A stretch of 32,098 nt of DNA from Bacteroidetes bacterium 4572_117 (GTDB taxonomy: Bacteria > Bacteroidota > Bacteroidia > Bacteroidales > NBLH01), in assembly GCA_002084525.1 (NCBI GenBank), contig NBLH01000024.1, positions 1-32,098 on the forward strand, read 5' to 3'. How positions within the stretch are numbered: the first letter of the stretch is position 1; every line of letters begins with the position of its first letter. A program made the translations under genes and the position numbers. The notes beneath the pieces were generated by a model. That model saw nothing but the letters and a program-made list of their open reading frames with translations. It made no database searches and had not been told where the DNA came from. This document shows positions 28,130 to 32,098 of the stretch, piece by piece.

Positions 28130-28299
28130 TAGATTAATACTTCGTTATATTTTTGCCGCGAATGCACGAATAAAAAGGTAACGGACTAACAATCAGTAAT
28201 ATATACAATCATCTGGCGGCGTCCTAATCTGCTGATTATCAGCCCATTTCAAAAATGCACCGAACTATTGGTAGATACAAAGCCAGAAAAAATATAGCT

Positions 28300-30410
28300 A
28301 TGGAAAAAATAAATAAAATAATTGAAAGAAAGCAGTTTAGTATTATCTGGATTTTAGCATTTTTGCTAGTGTTTATGTTTAATTCATGCAACAAAAATAA
28401 GGCAGACCCTGAACCCGATCAGCAAGAAAGTAAACTTGATGACATAGTTGTTAGTTCTGATTTTAACTGGGAAACTTCATCTGAAGTAAACTTTGCGATT
28501 AAGGTTTTAGACGGTGAAGATAAACCTGTAGTAGGTGTGTATATTGAAGTATACGATAGGGCTTTATATTTAGAAGAAATAACCGAAACCTCAGGGATTA
28601 TTGATAGCGAAGCCAAAATAATTTTTAAAGGTAGCACAGATAATAAAGGTGAACTTAAAACAAATTTTTCTGTAGCAACTAACTTAGACACAATATTTAT
28701 TTGCCCTAAATACCTTGGCGTTGAGCGAATGGCTAAACTAATTGTTGGCAAAAACTTAAGTTATACTTTTGGTGGTATACAAAATATAGTAACTGGTAGG
28801 GTTACGAAACAGCTAAAATCAATTTCGGCAGACCTCACCCTTGGCACGTGGGATGCCCAAGGGGTGCCTAATTACCTAGAAGTTGAATCTGATGTTTTTG
28901 ATGATGAATTTTTAGCTGACGTAAACGCTTCATTGCCCGAAAGCGACCCTTTGCCTGAAACACATCCACAATACTTGGCAAACGGTAATGAAACAAACTT
29001 AAATTTAGACGAAGATGCTGAACTATGGGTAACCTTTATTCACGAAGGAGCCAGATGGAAAAACGTACTTGGTTATTATTCATACCCAACCGATAACCCA
29101 CCTGCAACAGCAGACGATATTACCAATAAAACAATTATTTTCCCCAATGTTTCTTATTTAAACGGTGGGGGTGGGCTTCATTCGGGCAACAAGGTGCAGT
29201 TTAAATACTACGATACCGAACTTGGTGAATTTGTAAACACATTCCCTTCCGGTACAACAGTTGGTTGGTTTTTAGTTGGCATGGGCTGGGCAGGCGAAAT
29301 TGTTGATGGCATTTACACACATTATTCTGATGCCAATTTTAATAATGAAAGTAATACAGAGTTACAACAACATACTGTTTTATTAAAAGATGATGAAAAG
29401 GAATTGTTGCTTTTGGGTTTTGAAGATATTAGAAGAGATGTAGGAAGTTGCGATCAAGATTTTAACGATACCGTTTTTTATGCCACAACAGCTCCATATA
29501 CAGCAATCATAACTGATGATATAGAAGAAGTTGATACGCCGCAAGATGCTGATGGCGACGGTGTTACAGACCAATTCGATGATTATCCTGAAAATCCGGA
29601 TTTGGCTTATGATAATTATTATCCTGAACAGGGCAGTTTTAATACCTTGGTTTTTGAAGATTTGTGGCCACACAAAGGCGACTATGATTTTAATGACTTG
29701 GTTGTTGATTACAATTTTAATCAAATAACTAATGCCGATAATTTAATAGCTCGTGTTGATGGTACACTGGTTGTTAAGGCAATTGGTGCTGGTTTTCATA
29801 ATGGCTTTGGAATTGAGTTACCTATATTGCCGGTAGCTATAAATTCAGTTACAGGAAATAGCATTATAAAATCTTATATAACCACAGTTGCTAACGGGAC
29901 AGAAACAGGGCTAGACAATGCGGTTATTATTATTTTTGACGATGCTTTCAATATTTTGCCCCATCCGGGTGGTGGCGATTTTGTCAATACAACTACCGGG
30001 GCACAAAATGTAACGCCAAACGAAATAAATGTCAGTTTTGATTTTACAAACCTAGTTTCAATGTCTGATATGGGTACACCTCCATACAACCCATTTTTAA
30101 TAGCGAATATGGATAAGGGGAAAGAAGTCCATCTTGCTAATTACCCACCTACAAGTTTAGTCGATGTTAACTTATTAGGTACCGGGACGACACCTCTAAC
30201 TCAACAAACGGAAAATATTATTTAATAGAAAATAATTTGCCATGGGCGCTAAATATATGTGAAACTTTTGATTACCCTGCTGAGAAAAAGCAGATAGATA
30301 ATGTATATACATATTTTATAGAATGGGCTGAGAGCAGTAGCTCATCATACGTTGATTGGTATAAGGATATATCAGGATTTAGAAATTCAACAAATATATA
30401 TTCGCACTAA
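28300..30410 (+). CDS. LruC-domain lipoprotein, interrupted by an apparent 1-nt frameshift near 30184
   Basis: Lipobox FMFNSC; GFEDIRRDVGSCDQDFNDTVFY; GDGVTDQFDDYPENP; FEDLWPHKGDYDFNDLVVDYNF. The ORF ends at 30225, but the C-terminus continues in another frame as DDTSNSTNGKYYLIENNLPWALNICETFDYPAEKKQI...WYKDISGFRNSTNIYSH to TAA at 30408..30410. Confidence 0.8.
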
Positions 30411-30490
30411 GTAAAGTAAAACACGTAAAAAAAACAGGAGAAATTTTCTATTAGTAGAAAGAGCATTGTTAACTAAAAAGGAAAAAGGTC

Positions 30491-30880
30491 ATGGGAAAAA
30501 ATATTTTGGTAGTGGATGATACACTTATGATGAGAAAACTGATTAAAAGGTTTTTAGGACAGTTTTATGATATAAAATTAGAAGAAAATGGTCTTGAGGC
30601 TATACTAAGCATGCAAAATGGATATATACCGGATTTAATCATTTCGGATATCCAAATGCCTAAGCTTGACGGGTTTGGATTTATTGAACAGGTGAAAGCA
30701 ACGGGGTTTTTAAAAGGCATACCTGTAATTATGCTTTCGAGTATTGATGACAGCCAGGTGAGGCTTAAATTTTTAAAACTTGGTGTTACCGATTATTTAA
30801 TAAAGCCTTTTAACCCCGAAGAACTTGTGATAAAAGTAAACAATATTTTTGAAAGGATGCAGGAACAAGTTTCTAGCTAA
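30491..30880 (+). CDS. CheY-like single-domain response regulator
   Basis: NILVVDDT, LIISDIQMPKLDG, IPVIMLSS, DYLIKPF; all catalytic residues present. Confidence 0.9.
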   Translation: MGKNILVVDDTLMMRKLIKRFLGQFYDIKLEENGLEAILSMQNGYIPDLIISDIQMPKLDGFGFIEQVKATGFLKGIPVIMLSSIDDSQVRLKFLKLGVTDYLIKPFNPEELVIKVNNIFERMQEQVSS

Positions 30881-31961
30881 ATACCTCATAAATAGTTTTT
30901 TATTGACATTAAACAATGTGTTGGGAGCAATTTATAAATCAGTAATAACATGGAGTGGGATAGATTATTTTGAACATTTCCATAAATGTAATACCCCATC
31001 AAGCTGCATTTGTTTTTTGCTTCTTGAAAAACATGATATAAGCATTATTAAACTGGCATTAAAAAAAGGTATTGACGATGTATATATTGTCCCTTTTAGT
31101 GCTGATGCAGTATATAAAAGGGTTATGTTTCTTTCAGAAATAAAAACGAATGGCACAACAAAAAAATCAAAAAAATCAAAGAAATCAAAGAAAAAAACAG
31201 AAAATAAATACAAACTTCAAACATCAAAAAGAATTTTTGATATAGTTGTTGCTTCTTCTGTGTTATTGATATTAAGTCCTTTGCTATTAGTTGTTTTGTT
31301 GCTTATCAGGCTTGAATCAAAAGGCAATGTTTTTTATGTATCGAAAAGGGTAGGCAGCGGGTATAAAATATTTGATTTTTATAAGCTGCGGTCAATGCAT
31401 CAAGGTGCCGATACAAAACTGAAGGATATGAAAACTAGCAATCAATATGCCTTAGAAGTTAAAGAAGAGACTACTGACGAAGAATGCCCTGAATGTAAAA
31501 GGCTTGGCCACTTATGTTCACCAATATTATACATTGATGGACATGAGGTATGCGAAAATCATTATCTTAAAATGAAGAAAAGCAGCAACGAGTCAACATT
31601 TGTTAAGTTTTCAAATAATCCAAGAATAACAAAAATTGGGAAATTCATTCGTAACACAAGTATTGATGAGCTTCCTCAATTAATAAATGTATTAAAAGGC
31701 GATATGTCAATTGTTGGGAATCGCCCTTTACCTTTATATGAAGCTGAGTTATTGACCACTGATGATTGGAGCGAACGATTTTTAGCACCAGCCGGGCTTA
31801 CAGGGCTGTGGCAGGTTGAAAAACGCGGGAGATCAGGAAGCATGTCGGCAGAAGAGCGCAAACAGCTCGATAACACATATGCCGGAAAATTTTCATTGCT
31901 TTATGACATGAAACTAATTTTCCAAACAATACCCGCGCTTTTTCAATCTGATTCAGTATAA
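30849..31961 (+). CDS. Exopolysaccharide-type sugar transferase (undecaprenyl-phosphate sugar phosphotransferase family) with degenerate receiver-like N-terminus
   Basis: KRIFDIVVASSVLLILSPLLLVVLLLIRLESKGNVFYVSKRVG, FYKLRSM, IGKFIRNTSIDELPQLINVLKGDMSIVGNRPLP, APAGLTGLWQV. Start overlaps the upstream regulator by 32 nt; exact start uncertain. Confidence 0.88.
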   Translation: MKGCRNKFLAKYLINSFLLTLNNVLGAIYKSVITWSGIDYFEHFHKCNTPSSCICFLLLEKHDISIIKLALKKGIDDVYIVPFSADAVYKRVMFLSEIKTNGTTKKSKKSKKSKKKTENKYKLQTSKRIFDIVVASSVLLILSPLLLVVLLLIRLESKGNVFYVSKRVGSGYKIFDFYKLRSMHQGADTKLKDMKTSNQYALEVKEETTDEECPECKRLGHLCSPILYIDGHEVCENHYLKMKKSSNESTFVKFSNNPRITKIGKFIRNTSIDELPQLINVLKGDMSIVGNRPLPLYEAELLTTDDWSERFLAPAGLTGLWQVEKRGRSGSMSAEERKQLDNTYAGKFSLLYDMKLIFQTIPALFQSDSV

Positions 31962-32029
31962 AAAAATATTTGATTATTGAAATTTAAAAAACTGAAAAGG
32001 GTGTAGTTGCTATTTAATGTTATTATTTA

Positions 32030-32037
32030 TATCTTTG
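32030..32037 (+). promoter_or_regulatory. Bacteroidetes-type -7 promoter element for a gene running off the window
   Basis: TATCTTTG with TTG at 32007..32009 upstream; ATG at 32067 (MSAKLINISD...) truncated by window end. Confidence 0.35.
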
Positions 32038-32098
32038 CATATCATTAACTAATTGATATGTAGACTATGTCAGCAAAATTAATTAACATTTCGGACAA

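Noticed and set aside
31161-31195. Phase-variable repeat in the sugar transferase gene
   Set aside because: The ~9-nt AAATCAAAG units are a multiple of 3, so slippage would change Lys/Ser linker length but not frame; only about three units are present.
49-31876. Many 60-155 aa ORFs antisense to or overlapping larger genes (e.g. 1438..1638 -, 14955..15422 -, 4461..4805 +, 29383..29724 -)
   Set aside because: Opposite strand of, or out of frame with, well-supported coding regions; low-complexity composition and no recognisable domains.
1-32098. CRISPR array
   Set aside because: No regularly spaced direct repeats with unique spacers; no Cas-like ORFs.

Overview
This is a low-GC window, Bacteroidetes-like (TAnnTTTG -7 promoter elements, LruC lipoprotein, futalosine-pathway mqnC). 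Housekeeping genes lie at about 7-18.5 kb: a thioredoxin/glutaredoxin fusion, a lone groES-like gene, metF, mqnC, an M17 leucyl aminopeptidase, pdxA, a CAU tRNA and an eight-CXXCH cytochrome with TPRs. They are interleaved with two paralogous blocks of multi-domain two-component proteins. Block A (2.0-6.2 kb, minus strand) is a three-gene operon: PAS histidine kinase, receiver-kinase, and receiver-PAS-LuxR regulator. Block B (19.1-27.8 kb, plus strand) encodes a receiver-multiPAS kinase, a receiver-pseudokinase, a lone pseudo-receiver and a 7TM-like PAS kinase. Block B is followed by a LruC-domain lipoprotein, a CheY-like regulator and an exopolysaccharide-type sugar transferase with a degenerate receiver-like N-terminus. 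The main finding is a recurring 16-bp palindrome (TAGGTnnnnnnACCTA, 7-2-7 symmetry) upstream of block A, of block B genes and of the LruC operon. In four promoters a second copy starts exactly 38 bp before a TAnnTTTG element, and a stronger copy lies 36-38 bp further upstream. This suggests an autoregulated regulon linking both kinase blocks to a surface-polysaccharide or lipoprotein output. Several paralogs have lost catalytic residues. The LruC gene carries a one-base frameshift near 30184, and several MITE-like or hairpin repeats occur, including a ~100-bp repeat shared by blocks A and B. All homology calls are from recognition of motifs by eye; no searches were run.
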